From Cupriavidus plantarum (GTDB lineage Bacteria; Pseudomonadota; Gammaproteobacteria; Burkholderiales; Burkholderiaceae), in the NCBI RefSeq assembly GCF_905397285.1, contig NZ_CAJPUX010000004.1, positions 310,001 through 374,000 on the forward strand: DNA of 64,000 bases, in the 5' to 3' direction. A program made the position numbers and the translations under genes. The notes beneath the pieces are model-generated. The model was not told the origin of the DNA. It did no database searches and was given only the letters and a program-made list of their open reading frames with translations. This document shows positions 53,612 through 62,426 of this stretch, piece after piece. How positions within the stretch are numbered: position 1 is the first letter of the stretch; every line of letters starts with the position of its first letter.

Positions 53612-53647
53612 CGTCCATGACGTCGATGACGTCGATGACGCCAATGA
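53612..53647. repeat. Four 9-bp tandem units upstream of the M20 gene
   Basis: CGTCCATGA, CGTCGATGA twice and CGCCAATGA stand head to tail in the 5' flank of the M20 gene. The interval 53648-53849 holds nothing else I can name except short AT-rich stretches. Confidence 0.75.
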
Positions 53648-53846
53648 CGAATGCGTGAATCCATCTTCGGTGCGGTACGGTGCGCCGTCCAATTAGCAAG
53701 TGATGCGTGCCTATAAGAAAAATCACGGTCCCGCACCGTCCTCGCGCATGCCGCACCGCAATAGCTCAATGCGTGCGCCGCAACGGGGAATGCAGCATGA
53801 TTTGCGGGGCATCCGTAAAAATCCCTACACCCGCCGCAAATCCTTA

Positions 53847-53855
53847 TGCTATAAA
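53847..53855 (+). promoter_or_regulatory. Extended -10 promoter of the amide operon
   Basis: TGCTATAAA (TG at 53847-53848, TATAAA at 53850-53855) matches an extended -10 element. No recognisable -35 lies 16-18 bases upstream (ACACCC), so an activator or the extended -10 alone would drive it. Transcription would start near 53862, about 70 bases before the terminator. Confidence 0.55.
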
Positions 53856-53861
53856 TCCCTG

Positions 53862-53932
53862 CAAGACGAGATGTCGTCTCACAACATGTCGCGCTAGCTG
53901 CCAATATTGCCAGCGGAGCGCAAGGCAATAGA
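53862..53932 (+). promoter_or_regulatory. Probable ANTAR-type leader hairpins of the amide operon
   Basis: Hairpin 1: AGACGA (53864-53869)/TCGTCT (53874-53879). Hairpin 2: TATTGCC (53905-53911)/GGCAATA (53924-53930); inside it TTGC/GCAA plus a C-G pair can close a six-base loop AGCGGA (53912-53917), with the A1 and G4 described for ANTAR-binding hexaloops. Hairpin 2 competes with a near-palindrome GCTGCCAATATTGCCAGC (53897-53914). The terminator follows at once. Hairpin 1's loop (AGATGT if the last pair opens) lacks G4, so the match to the two-hairpin rule is partial. Confidence 0.6.
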
Positions 53933-53966
53933 GCCCGAACCGGTGAAGACCGGTTCGGGCTTTTTT
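53933..53966 (+). terminator. Strong intrinsic terminator upstream of the amide operon
   Basis: A perfect 11-bp stem GCCCGAACCGG/CCGGTTCGGGC with the loop TGAAGA, followed by six T residues. No gene precedes it on this strand for 6 kb (the nearest is at 49955), so it must act on a leader transcript: it ends transcription 143 bases before the first operon gene unless antitermination occurs. Confidence 0.95.
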
Positions 53967-54108
53967 CGTTTCCGGTTTCCTGCGCGTTGTTCCTGCGCGT
54001 TTCGTAGTGCCCCTGTCGAATGGATGCCACGGCAACCAGGGCGGAGCTTTGTCTGAATTTTCGATAACAACATGGCGCCGATCGCGCCACATGGCCTAGG
54101 AGAATACG

Positions 54109-55308
54109 ATGAGCCAGTTCAATCGCCGCCGCTTCGTCAAAACCACCGGATCGCTGCTAGCGCTGAGCGCGGCGTCTGGCACGCTGCTGCGCCCGCTCGC
54201 TGCCGCGGCGCAAGGACAGGAGCCCGTGAAGCTCGGGTTGCTGCATTCGCTGTCGGGCACCATCGCCATTGCGGAAGCATCGCTCGTCGATGCGGAGAAG
54301 ATGGCCGTGGACGAGATCAATGCCTCCGGCGGCATCATGGGCCGCAAGATCGAAGTGGTGGTCGAGGACGGCGCGAGCGAGAACCCGATCTTTGCCGAGA
54401 AGGCGCGCAAGCTGCTGGAACGGGACAAGTGCGCGGCGATCATCGGCTGCTATACGTCGGCCTCTCGCAAAGCCGTGCTGCCCGCGCTGGCGCGCGCCAA
54501 CGGACTGCTGTTCTACCCCACGTACTACGAGGGGCAGGAGCAGGACAAGCACGTCATCTACCCGTCGCAGGAAGCCACGCAGTCCGTGATCGCGGCCATC
54601 GACTGGATGGCGCGCGAGAAGGGCAAGACCATCTTCCTGGTCGGCTCCGACTACATCTATCCGCGCACCTGCAACAAGATCGCCAAGGCTACGATCTCGA
54701 AGCTCGGCGGCAAGCTGGCGGGAGAGGAGTACGCACCGCTGGGCCACACCGAGTTCTCGTCGATCATCAACAAGATCAAAGCCGCAAAGCCCGACTGCAT
54801 CTACAGCACCGTGGTGGGCGGCTCCAACGTCGCGTTCTACAAGCAGCTGCGCGCGGCGGGACTCGACGGCAGCAAGATCACGCTGTTGTCCACTGTGGTG
54901 TCCGAGAACGAGATCGAGGGCATCGGCAAGGACAACGCGGCGGGCTACTACGCGTGCATGGGCTACTTCCAGAGCCTGAAGAACCCGGCCAACGAGCGCT
55001 TCGTCAAGGCATTCAAGACGCGCTATGGCCAGGAGCGCGTGATCGGCGATCCGATGGAAGTGGCCTACAACAGCGTCTACCTGTGGAAGCTCGCGGCGGA
55101 GAAGGCGAAGACCTTCGATCCGGAGAAGGTCGCCGCCGCCGCGGGCGGCGTCACGCTGGACGCGCCCGAGGGCACGGTGCGCGTGCACGCCACAAACCAT
55201 CACGTCTGGAAAAAGGTGCGCGTCGGCCGCGCGCGTGCCGACGGCCAGTTCGACATCGTATGGGAATCCTCGAATCTCATCGAACCGAATCCGTTCCCGC
55301 AGCTGTAA
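54109..55308 (+). CDS. Amide/urea ABC importer receptor (UrtA/FmdD-like)
   Basis: A 399-residue periplasmic receptor exported by the Tat path (NRRRFVK, hydrophobic stretch, cleavage near AAAAQG). It belongs to the UrtA/FmdD group of urea and short-chain amide receptors (VKLGLLHSLSGTIAIAEASLVDAEKMAVDEINASGGIMGRKIE). It shares long segments with AmiC encoded 8 kb downstream, such as IGCYTSASRKAVLPAL, LLFYPTYYEG and FLVGSDYIYPR. Because the operon ends in amidase genes, amides rather than urea are the probable ligand (FmdD of Methylophilus is the precedent). Confidence 0.88.
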   Translation: MSQFNRRRFVKTTGSLLALSAASGTLLRPLAAAAQGQEPVKLGLLHSLSGTIAIAEASLVDAEKMAVDEINASGGIMGRKIEVVVEDGASENPIFAEKARKLLERDKCAAIIGCYTSASRKAVLPALARANGLLFYPTYYEGQEQDKHVIYPSQEATQSVIAAIDWMAREKGKTIFLVGSDYIYPRTCNKIAKATISKLGGKLAGEEYAPLGHTEFSSIINKIKAAKPDCIYSTVVGGSNVAFYKQLRAAGLDGSKITLLSTVVSENEIEGIGKDNAAGYYACMGYFQSLKNPANERFVKAFKTRYGQERVIGDPMEVAYNSVYLWKLAAEKAKTFDPEKVAAAAGGVTLDAPEGTVRVHATNHHVWKKVRVGRARADGQFDIVWESSNLIEPNPFPQL

Positions 55309-55320
55309 CGGAGACGAAGC

Positions 55321-56223
55321 ATGGATATCGACATCGTCGCGATGCAAGTGTTCAACGGCATCAGCCTGTTCACGATCCTGTTCCTCATGGCAATCGGGCT
55401 GGCGATCGTGTTCGGGCTGATGGGCGTCATCAACATGGCCCATGGCGAGCTGATGGCGCTCGGCGCGTACATGACATTCCTGACGTCCCGCGCGTTCGAG
55501 CACTGGGCGCCGCAATGGATGGACGGGTACCTGTTCGCCGCGATCCCGGTAGCGTTTGCCACCACGTTCGCGGCGGGCTACGTGCTGGAGCGCGGCTTCA
55601 TCCGCTTCTTCTACGACCGCCCGCTGGACACGCTGCTGGCCACGTGGGGCCTCAGCCTGATCCTGCAGCAGACCTACCGGACCGTGTTCGGCCCGCAGGA
55701 GGTCAGCGTGCCGCTCGCGTCGTGGCTGTCAGGCGCATGGGAGCCGGTCGGCGGCATCCAGTTGCCGCTCACGCGCATCTTCGTGATCGGCCTGACCGCC
55801 GTGGTGGCCCTCGCGGTGTACCTGTTGCTCTATCGCACGCGATGGGGGCTGCGTGTGCGCGCCGTGACGCAGAACCGCGCGATGAGCGATGCCGTCGGCA
55901 TCAACACGGATCGCGTGGATGCCGCCACGTTCGCGCTCGGGTCCGGACTCGCGGGGATCGCGGGCTGCGTGTTCACGATGATCGGCTCGACCAATCCCGG
56001 TACCGGACAGCTCTATATCGTCGATTCATTCATCGTGGTCGTGTTCGGCGGCGTGCAGAGCCTGATCGGCACCGCGCTGTCGGGCTTCACGATCGCGCAG
56101 TCGCAAACCACGCTCGAGTACCTGATGAGCGGTTCGATGGCGAAGGTGGCGATTCTGCTGCTCGTGATCACGGCGCTGTACTTCCGCCCCAACGGGTTGT
56201 TCGCGCGCAAGGCGCGGAGGTGA
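55321..56223 (+). CDS. urtB: Amide/urea ABC importer permease (UrtB-like)
   Basis: A 300-residue LivH-class permease with about eight membrane segments: LAIVFGLMGVINMAHGELMALGAYMTF, DTLLATWGLSLILQQTYRTVFGPQ (characteristic of UrtB/FmdE), VRAVTQNRAMSDAVGINTDRVD and SLIGTALSGFTIAQSQTTLEYL. It starts 12 bases after the receptor gene. Confidence 0.87.
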   Translation: MDIDIVAMQVFNGISLFTILFLMAIGLAIVFGLMGVINMAHGELMALGAYMTFLTSRAFEHWAPQWMDGYLFAAIPVAFATTFAAGYVLERGFIRFFYDRPLDTLLATWGLSLILQQTYRTVFGPQEVSVPLASWLSGAWEPVGGIQLPLTRIFVIGLTAVVALAVYLLLYRTRWGLRVRAVTQNRAMSDAVGINTDRVDAATFALGSGLAGIAGCVFTMIGSTNPGTGQLYIVDSFIVVVFGGVQSLIGTALSGFTIAQSQTTLEYLMSGSMAKVAILLLVITALYFRPNGLFARKARR

Positions 56224-56227
56224 TGTC

Positions 56228-57286
56228 ATGAAATCCGCCATGAAACTCGTCTATCGCAAGACCGACCTCGCCGCGCTCGCCGCCGTCGCCGTCTTGCTGC
56301 TCGCAGTGCTGCCTCTCGCACTCGACGCGTTCCGCCTGAACCTCGTCGGCAAGTACCTCGCCTTCTCGTTCGTCGCCATCGGCATCGTCATCACCTGGGG
56401 GTATGGTGGCATCCTGAGCCTGGGCCAGGGCATCTTCTTCGGGCTCGGCGGCTACATGATGGCGATGTTCCTGAAGCTGGAGGCATCCGCGCCCGAGCTG
56501 CCCGACTTCATGGTCTGGAGCAGCGTGGAGAAGCTGCCGTTATGGTGGCAGCCGTTCCACAGTTTCACCGCCACCGTCGTGCTGATCCTCGTGCTGCCGG
56601 CACTGCTCGCCTACGGCCTGTCCTATGCCGTGTTCAAGCGCCGTCTCAGCGGCGTGTACTTCGCGATCGTCACGCTTTGCCTGGCCACCACGCTCACCGT
56701 ACTGATCATCGGCCAGCAGGGCGACACCGGCGGCGCCAACGGCATCACCGACTTTCGCACCCTGCTCGGCATGGACGTGGTCGGCGATGCGTCACGGCAG
56801 GTCATCTACTTCGTACAGGCCGGCGCCATCCTCGTGCTCATGGCCCTCGCCGTAGCCCTGCTCCGTAGCCGCTTCGGCAAGGTCCTCATCGCGATCCGCG
56901 ACAGCGAGGACCGCGTGCGATTCAGCGGCTACAACACCGCGCACTTCAAGGCCTTCGTCTTTATGCTCGCGGCCATCCTCAGCGCGATCGGCGGGGCGTT
57001 CTACACGCTGCAGGTCGGGCTCATCTCGCCGGGCGTCGTCGGCGTGGTGACCTCCGTGGAGATGGTGATCTTCGCGGCCGTTGGCGGCCGGCTCTCCGTG
57101 CCCGGCGCCGTGGTCGGCGCACTGCTCGTCGGCTTCCTCAAGTCGTGGCTGTCGGAAACCTTCCCGCAGATCTGGCTCTACTTTCTCGGCGCGATCTTCA
57201 TCGTGGTGGTCGTCGCCATGCCCAATGGACTCGCCGGGCTATTCAGCAACGCCGGTGGCGCTCGCCGCGCGAAGGAGAGCCCATGA
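56228..57286 (+). CDS. urtC: Amide/urea ABC importer permease (UrtC-like)
   Basis: A 352-residue LivM-class permease. UrtC-like features: VITWGYGGILSLGQGIFFGLGGYMMAMFLK, the long first periplasmic loop with ELPDFMVWSSVEKLPLWWQPF, and IAIRDSEDRVRFSGYNTAHFKAF. It starts 4 bases behind urtB and overlaps urtD by ATGA. Confidence 0.88.
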   Translation: MKSAMKLVYRKTDLAALAAVAVLLLAVLPLALDAFRLNLVGKYLAFSFVAIGIVITWGYGGILSLGQGIFFGLGGYMMAMFLKLEASAPELPDFMVWSSVEKLPLWWQPFHSFTATVVLILVLPALLAYGLSYAVFKRRLSGVYFAIVTLCLATTLTVLIIGQQGDTGGANGITDFRTLLGMDVVGDASRQVIYFVQAGAILVLMALAVALLRSRFGKVLIAIRDSEDRVRFSGYNTAHFKAFVFMLAAILSAIGGAFYTLQVGLISPGVVGVVTSVEMVIFAAVGGRLSVPGAVVGALLVGFLKSWLSETFPQIWLYFLGAIFIVVVVAMPNGLAGLFSNAGGARRAKESP

Positions 57287-58095
57287 ACGCGGAACTCGAT
57301 ATGGACAACATGATGCCCGCTTCCGCGATGGCCGCCACGCAGGCCGAACCTGCGGCGCCCGTGGCCGGCTGCCTGGAGATCGATGCCCTGACGGTGTCTT
57401 TCGACGGATTTCGCGCGGTCGACGGACTGAGTCTGCGCGTGGACCCGTGCGAGCTGCGCGTGATCATCGGCCCCAATGGCGCCGGCAAGACCACGCTGCT
57501 GGACATGATCTGCGGCAAGACACGACCGACCTCGGGTCGCGTGCTGTTCGAAGGCCGGGACCTCGCCCTGATGCCGGAGCACGAAATCGTCCGCGCGGGC
57601 GTCGGCCGCAAGTTCCAGACACCGTCGGTCTACGAAGACCTCACGGTGTTCGAGAACTTCGAGATCTCGCTGCCCAACGCGCACGGGGTGCTGCGCTCGG
57701 TGTTCTTCCACCGGCGCAGCGACGTGATCGCGCGTATCGAGTCCATCGCGGACATGGTGTTCCTCCGCGATCGGCTCGACGGCAAGGCGGGACGGCTGAG
57801 CCACGGGCAAAAACAATGGCTCGAGATCGGCATGCTGCTGCTCCAGGAGCCGCGCCTGCTGCTGCTCGACGAGCCCGTCGCGGGCATGAGCCCACGCGAA
57901 CGTGAACTCACGGCCGCGCTGCTTTCGCGCATCGCGCAAGGCAAGTCGGTCATCGTGATCGAACATGACATGGACTTCGTCCGCCAGATCGCGAGCAAGG
58001 TCACCGTGCTGCATCAAGGCCGCGTGCTCAGCGAGGGGACCGTAGCCGAAGTACAGGCGGACCCGCGCGTCATCGATGTCTACCTCGGCCACTAG
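57283..58095 (+). CDS. urtD: Amide/urea ABC importer ATPase (UrtD-like)
   Basis: A 270-residue ATPase: Walker A GPNGAGKTT (63-71), the UrtD-specific GRKFQTPSVYEDLTVFENFEISL, signature LSHGQKQWLEIGMLLLQ and Walker B LLLLDEPVAGMSP. The 30-residue N-terminal lead (Met/Ala-rich) before the first strand is longer than in most homologues. ATG 57283 overlaps the urtC stop. Confidence 0.9.
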   Translation: MNAELDMDNMMPASAMAATQAEPAAPVAGCLEIDALTVSFDGFRAVDGLSLRVDPCELRVIIGPNGAGKTTLLDMICGKTRPTSGRVLFEGRDLALMPEHEIVRAGVGRKFQTPSVYEDLTVFENFEISLPNAHGVLRSVFFHRRSDVIARIESIADMVFLRDRLDGKAGRLSHGQKQWLEIGMLLLQEPRLLLLDEPVAGMSPRERELTAALLSRIAQGKSVIVIEHDMDFVRQIASKVTVLHQGRVLSEGTVAEVQADPRVIDVYLGH

Positions 58096-58106
58096 GAGCC
58101 ACCGCC

Positions 58107-58796
58107 ATGCTCGAAGTGCAACGACTCAATGTGGCCTACCGCGAATCGCATGTCATCAAGGATGTGTCCTTCGCGGTAGCGGAGCGCGAATCCGTGGCGA
58201 TCATGGGCCGCAACGGCATGGGCAAGACGACGCTGCTCAAGTCGCTGATCGGCATGCTGCCCGCGCGGAGCGGCAGCATCCGCCTGCGCGGCACGGAACT
58301 CAGCGGCCTGCGCGGCCACGCGCGCGTGCGGCAGGGGCTCGCATTCGTGCCGCAGGGTCGCATGATCTTTCCCGCGCTGACCGTGGAGCAGAACATCCTG
58401 ACCGGCACCGAGTACTCGCGCTATCGCGCCGTGCCCGACTACATCTACGCGTGCTTTCCCGTCCTGCGCGACATGCGCAACCGGCGCGGCGGCAATCTCA
58501 GCGGCGGCCAGCAGCAGATGCTCGCCATCGCGCGCGCGCTGGTTTCCGACCCGCGGGTGCTGATCCTCGACGAGCCGACCGAGGGCATCCAGCCTTCGAT
58601 CATCAAGGACATTGCGCGCACGCTCAACACGCTCCGCAAGGAGCGCGGCTTCGCGATCGTCGTGTCCGAGCAGATGCTCAGCTTCGCGCTGGATCTCGCG
58701 GACAGGTTTCTCGTCATCGACGGCGGGCGCATCGTGCACGAGGAAGCGCGCGAAACGCTCGATCAGGAGAAAGTGCGGTCGTTCCTGACCGTGTGA
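58107..58796 (+). CDS. urtE: Amide/urea ABC importer ATPase (UrtE-like)
   Basis: A 229-residue ATPase: Walker [10 protein letters not shown] (34-42; GRNGMGKTT is the usual UrtE form), signature [16 protein letters not shown], Walker [16 protein letters not shown]. The segment [30 protein letters not shown] is typical. It lies 11 bases after urtD and 40 bases before amiE. Confidence 0.9.
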   Translation: MLEVQRLNVAYRESHVIKDVSFAVAERESVAIMGRNGMGKTTLLKSLIGMLPARSGSIRLRGTELSGLRGHARVRQGLAFVPQGRMIFPALTVEQNILTGTEYSRYRAVPDYIYACFPVLRDMRNRRGGNLSGGQQQMLAIARALVSDPRVLILDEPTEGIQPSIIKDIARTLNTLRKERGFAIVVSEQMLSFALDLADRFLVIDGGRIVHEEARETLDQEKVRSFLTV

Positions 58797-58836
58797 CGTT
58801 CGATTTGTTCTACCCGTTCTATCAAGGAGAAGTGAC

Positions 58837-59874
58837 ATGCGACACGGTGATATCGGTAGCTCGAAAGATACGGTTGGCGTGGCAGTGGTGAACTACAAGA
58901 TGCCGCGGCTGCATACGAAGGCCGAGGTGCTCGACAACGCGCGGAAGATCGCCGAAATGCTCGTCGGCATGAAGCAGGGCCTGCCCGGCATGGATCTCGT
59001 CGTGTTTCCCGAATACTCGACGCACGGCATCATGTATGACGCGAAGGAGATGTACGAGACGGCCTCGCAAATTCCCGGCGAAGAGACGGAAATCTTCGCG
59101 GCCGCCTGCCGCAAGGCCAACGTCTGGGGTGTGTTCTCGCTGACGGGCGAGCGCCACGAGGAACATCCGAACAAGGCGCCGTACAACACGCTCATCCTGA
59201 TGAACAATCAGGGCGAGATCGTCCAGAAGTACCGCAAGATCATGCCGTGGGCACCGATCGAAGGCTGGTATCCGGGCGACTGCACCTACGTATCGGAAGG
59301 GCCGAAGGGCCTCAAGGTCAGCCTGATCATCTGCGACGACGGCAACTATCCGGAAATCTGGCGCGACTGCGCGATGCGCGGCGCGGAACTGATCGTGCGG
59401 TGCCAGGGCTATATGTACCCGGCGCGCGACCAGCAGATGATGGTCGCCAAGACCATGGCATGGATGAACAACAGCTATGTTGCAGTCGCCAATGCCACGG
59501 GGTTCGACGGCGTGTACTCGTACTTCGGTGGCTCATCGCTCATCGGCTTCGATGGCCGCACGCTCGGTGAATGCGGCACGGAAGAGATGGGCATCCAGTA
59601 TGGCGAGTTCTCCCTGAGCCTGATCCGCGACGCGCGCAAGAACCAGCAGTCGAACAACCATCTGTTCAAGCTGCTGCATCGCGGCTATACGGGCAAGCTC
59701 AATTCGGGAGAAGGCGCGCAGGGCGTCGCCGCCTGTCCGTTTGTGTTCTACGACAAGTGGGTCAACGATCCGGACGGCACGCGCAAGATGGTCGAGTCAC
59801 TTACGCGCTCGACGATCGGCACGCCGGAATGCCCGATCGAGGGGATTCCGCACGAGCAGGCCGAGCACCGCTGA
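58837..59874 (+). CDS. amiE: Aliphatic amidase AmiE
   Basis: A 345-residue nitrilase-superfamily amidase that hydrolyses short aliphatic amides such as acetamide and propionamide to the acid and ammonia. The catalytic Glu-Lys-Cys set is at E59 (VVFPEYS), K134 (KYRKIMPW) and C166 ([14 protein letters not shown]), the same numbers as in Pseudomonas aeruginosa AmiE, which it matches nearly end to end from MRHGDI onward. An AAGGAGA site precedes ATG 58837. It acts in the cytoplasm on amides imported by the upstream transporter. Confidence 0.97.
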   Translation: MRHGDIGSSKDTVGVAVVNYKMPRLHTKAEVLDNARKIAEMLVGMKQGLPGMDLVVFPEYSTHGIMYDAKEMYETASQIPGEETEIFAAACRKANVWGVFSLTGERHEEHPNKAPYNTLILMNNQGEIVQKYRKIMPWAPIEGWYPGDCTYVSEGPKGLKVSLIICDDGNYPEIWRDCAMRGAELIVRCQGYMYPARDQQMMVAKTMAWMNNSYVAVANATGFDGVYSYFGGSSLIGFDGRTLGECGTEEMGIQYGEFSLSLIRDARKNQQSNNHLFKLLHRGYTGKLNSGEGAQGVAACPFVFYDKWVNDPDGTRKMVESLTRSTIGTPECPIEGIPHEQAEHR

Positions 59875-59882
59875 TGCCGAAC

Positions 59883-59907
59883 GCCCGCCGCGGGTGCCGC
59901 GGTGGGC
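59883..59907 (+). other. Intercistronic hairpin behind amiE
   Basis: GCCCGCCGCGG (59883-59893)/CCGCGGTGGGC (59897-59907), an 11-bp stem with one G-U pair and a GTG loop, immediately after the amiE stop and without a T-run. Likely an mRNA-stabilising or attenuating structure that keeps amiE output above that of the downstream accessory and regulatory genes. Confidence 0.55.
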
Positions 59908-59947
59908 AAATCTTCCCCTGCGATCTCAACACGATCCCGACTCCTCA

Positions 59948-60754
59948 ATGTCCAATGCCATCGCCGCTTATCGCATCGACACCGAACCGTTCTATCAACC
60001 CGTTGCGCAGGAAGTGGCGTGGTTCGAGCATGCCTACGCGCACCGGTTGCCGACCGTGCTCAAGGGGCCGACCGGCTGCGGCAAGACCCGCTTTATCGAG
60101 TATATGGCGTGGAAGCTGCAAAAGCCGCTGATTACGGTCGCCTGCAACGAAGACATGACCGCGTCCGACCTCGTCGGCCGCTATCTGCTGGACGTGCATG
60201 GCACAGCATGGCACGACGGACCGCTCACCACGGCCGTGCGCGAGGGCGCGATCTGCTACCTCGACGAGATCGTGGAGGCGCGACAGGATACGACCGTGAT
60301 CATCCATCCGCTGACCGATGCGCGCCGCATCCTGCCGCTCGACAAGAAGGGCGAGCTGATTCACGCGCATCGGGACTTCCAGCTGGTCGTGTCGTACAAC
60401 CCCGGCTATCAAAGCCGCGCCAAGGACATGAAACCCTCCACGCGCCAACGGTTCGTCGCCATGCAGTTCGACTACCCGGACGCCGCCGCGGAGGCCCGTA
60501 TCGTGGCGGCCGAGGCCGATATCGCTCCGGCACTCGCCACGCAGCTCGTAGATATCGCGACACGCACCCGCGCGCTGCGCCATCGCGGTCTCGACGAAGG
60601 CGCTTCCACGCGCATGCTGATCCACGCGGGCACGCTCATCCGCTCGGGCGTGTCGCCCCGGGATAGCTGCGACATGACGATGACGCACGCCCTGACCGAC
60701 GACCCCGACATGGCGCTCGCGCTGCGCGGATTGATCGAGGCCACGTTCGCATGA
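59948..60754 (+). CDS. AAA+ ATPase of the NorQ/CbbQ (MoxR) group
   Basis: A 268-residue AAA+ protein: Walker A GPTGCGKT (40-47), ACNEDMTASDLVGRYLL, Walker B AICYLDEI (101-108) and VVSYNPGYQSRAKDMKPSTRQRF (sensor/arginine region). This is the CbbQ/NirQ/NorQ layout, proteins that with a VWA partner remodel or activate a client enzyme (Rubisco, NO reductase). ATG 59948 starts MSNAIAAYRI; the frame extends upstream through amiE as a shadow. In Pseudomonas the corresponding position after amiE is held by amiB, an ATPase proposed to act as chaperone. Confidence 0.88.
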   Translation: MSNAIAAYRIDTEPFYQPVAQEVAWFEHAYAHRLPTVLKGPTGCGKTRFIEYMAWKLQKPLITVACNEDMTASDLVGRYLLDVHGTAWHDGPLTTAVREGAICYLDEIVEARQDTTVIIHPLTDARRILPLDKKGELIHAHRDFQLVVSYNPGYQSRAKDMKPSTRQRFVAMQFDYPDAAAEARIVAAEADIAPALATQLVDIATRTRALRHRGLDEGASTRMLIHAGTLIRSGVSPRDSCDMTMTHALTDDPDMALALRGLIEATFA

Positions 60755-62412
60755 CGGGTCCGGACGTCTCCGCATCGCTGGATCCGCTGCTGACCGGACT
60801 TGCCGGGAGTGGCATGACGGTGGCCACCGCGCCGCGGCTGCGCCGCCCCGTGCTGACGACCACGCATCTGCTCATCCCGGCCCTCGACACCTACACCGCG
60901 TCGTATGCGACGCAGCGCGCCGTCGTGGCCCATGCCGCCGCGCACCTGCGCTACTCGCCGCGCGCGCAGCCTTCGCGCGGCCTCAAGCCGTTGAGCGTGG
61001 CCGTGATCGCCGCCATCGAGGATGCGCGCGTGGACAGCCTCATGCTGCGCGACTGCCCCGGTGTGCGCGCGTGGCTGCTGCCCGCGCTACGCGAGGCAGC
61101 CGATCCCCACGGCCTGAGCTTTCGCGCGATGATGAGCCGCCTCGGCGCGGCATTGCTCGACGATGACTGGCCGGACGACAACTACTGGGTCGACAAGGCG
61201 CGGCGCGGGTTCGCGGCATTGCGTACGCGCCTGCACGACTATGCCGCGTTCCGCGAGATGGCCTCGATCCTCGCCAACGACCTTGGCCAGATGCGCGTGC
61301 GCTTCGACGCGAACGACTACGCCGTACCCGCGCTCTACCGCGACGACAACAGCTTCCTGTGGGATCACGATCGCTCCACACCGCCGCCCGACGCCGACCC
61401 GCTCACGCTGGCGGCCACATCGGGCTACCAGCGAAGCGACCGCGATGACGACGCAGACGAACGCGACGAGTCTATTGCCGAAGTCCCACGGCCGGCGCAG
61501 ACCAACGAACTCTCGCGCACGGCGTACCCCGAGTGGGACTACCGGCTGGAGCTCGCACGGCAGGACTGGTGCACGGTGATTGAACGTCCGCCCGCCGCGC
61601 AAGCGATCATGCACGCCGCGGCCGCGCAATCGGACCTTCAGCGGCTCGGTTCCCGCCTTGCATTGCCCCATCGCCAGCGCCTGAGCCGTGACCGGCGGCT
61701 GCGGCGCCAGCTCGAAGGCGAATCGCTCGACCTCGACGCGGCCGTCACCGTGATGATCGATCGCCGGCTCGGCCTCGCGCCGGAACCGCGCCTGTTCCTG
61801 CGGCCCGCGCGTGGCACGCCACACTTCAGCATCCTGCTGCTCGTCGATGCCTCGGCTTCCACGAACGACCCGGTGACCGGCATCGGCGGCGGCACCACGG
61901 TGCTGGATGTCGAACGCACCGCCACGGCCATGCTGGCCCACGCGGCGGCCGAATGCGGGCATCGGGTCGCCATCCATGCGTTCTCGTCCGACACGCGAGA
62001 GGCCGTCAATTACTATCGCCTGCTGGATTTCGGCGACCGGCTCGACGGCTCGGCACGCACGAGGCTTGGCGCACTGGCCGGCCGCTTCTCCACGCGCATC
62101 GGCGCCGCACTGCGCCATGCGACCACGTGCGTGATGGACGAGCCCAACCCGCACCGCGCGATCGTCATCGTCACGGACGGCGAGCCCTCCGATGTCGACG
62201 TGTTCGATCGCCGCTACCTCGCGGAGGACGCGCGCGCCGCCGCGCAAGCCGCGCGCCGCGCCGGTGTGGCCGTTTGCGGCGTGACCATCGACGCGGGTGC
62301 GGCGCCGTACATTCGCACCATCCTCGGGCATGGCAACTTCTGTATCGCCGATACGGCGCGGGCCTTGCCTGCGCAACTCTCGGCAATATATGCTCGTCTC
62401 GTGTCCAACTAG
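60751..62412 (+). CDS. VWA-domain protein of the NorD/CbbO group
   Basis: A 553-residue partner of the preceding ATPase. The C-terminal von Willebrand A domain has a complete MIDAS: DASAS (about residues 367-371), a threonine near RFSTRIG and VTDGEPSD. The N-terminal half is helical and contains an acidic segment SDRDDDADERDES (about 230-242). NorD/CbbO proteins use the MIDAS to contact the client while the AAA+ ring remodels it. Overlaps the ATPase gene by ATGA. The likely client here is AmiE or the importer, which is inference. Confidence 0.87.
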   Translation: MTGPDVSASLDPLLTGLAGSGMTVATAPRLRRPVLTTTHLLIPALDTYTASYATQRAVVAHAAAHLRYSPRAQPSRGLKPLSVAVIAAIEDARVDSLMLRDCPGVRAWLLPALREAADPHGLSFRAMMSRLGAALLDDDWPDDNYWVDKARRGFAALRTRLHDYAAFREMASILANDLGQMRVRFDANDYAVPALYRDDNSFLWDHDRSTPPPDADPLTLAATSGYQRSDRDDDADERDESIAEVPRPAQTNELSRTAYPEWDYRLELARQDWCTVIERPPAAQAIMHAAAAQSDLQRLGSRLALPHRQRLSRDRRLRRQLEGESLDLDAAVTVMIDRRLGLAPEPRLFLRPARGTPHFSILLLVDASASTNDPVTGIGGGTTVLDVERTATAMLAHAAAECGHRVAIHAFSSDTREAVNYYRLLDFGDRLDGSARTRLGALAGRFSTRIGAALRHATTCVMDEPNPHRAIVIVTDGEPSDVDVFDRRYLAEDARAAAQAARRAGVAVCGVTIDAGAAPYIRTILGHGNFCIADTARALPAQLSAIYARLVSN

Positions 62413-62426
62413 CGATACCGCGTAAC

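Noticed and set aside
53700-53897. Small plus-strand open frames upstream of the leader (65 and 74 codons)
   Set aside because: No ribosome site, odd composition, and they run through the promoter and hairpin 1; better explained as non-coding.
54157-55515. 452-codon minus-strand frame opposite the amide receptor gene
   Set aside because: Shadow of the plus-strand receptor; lacks domain features and would run against the operon.
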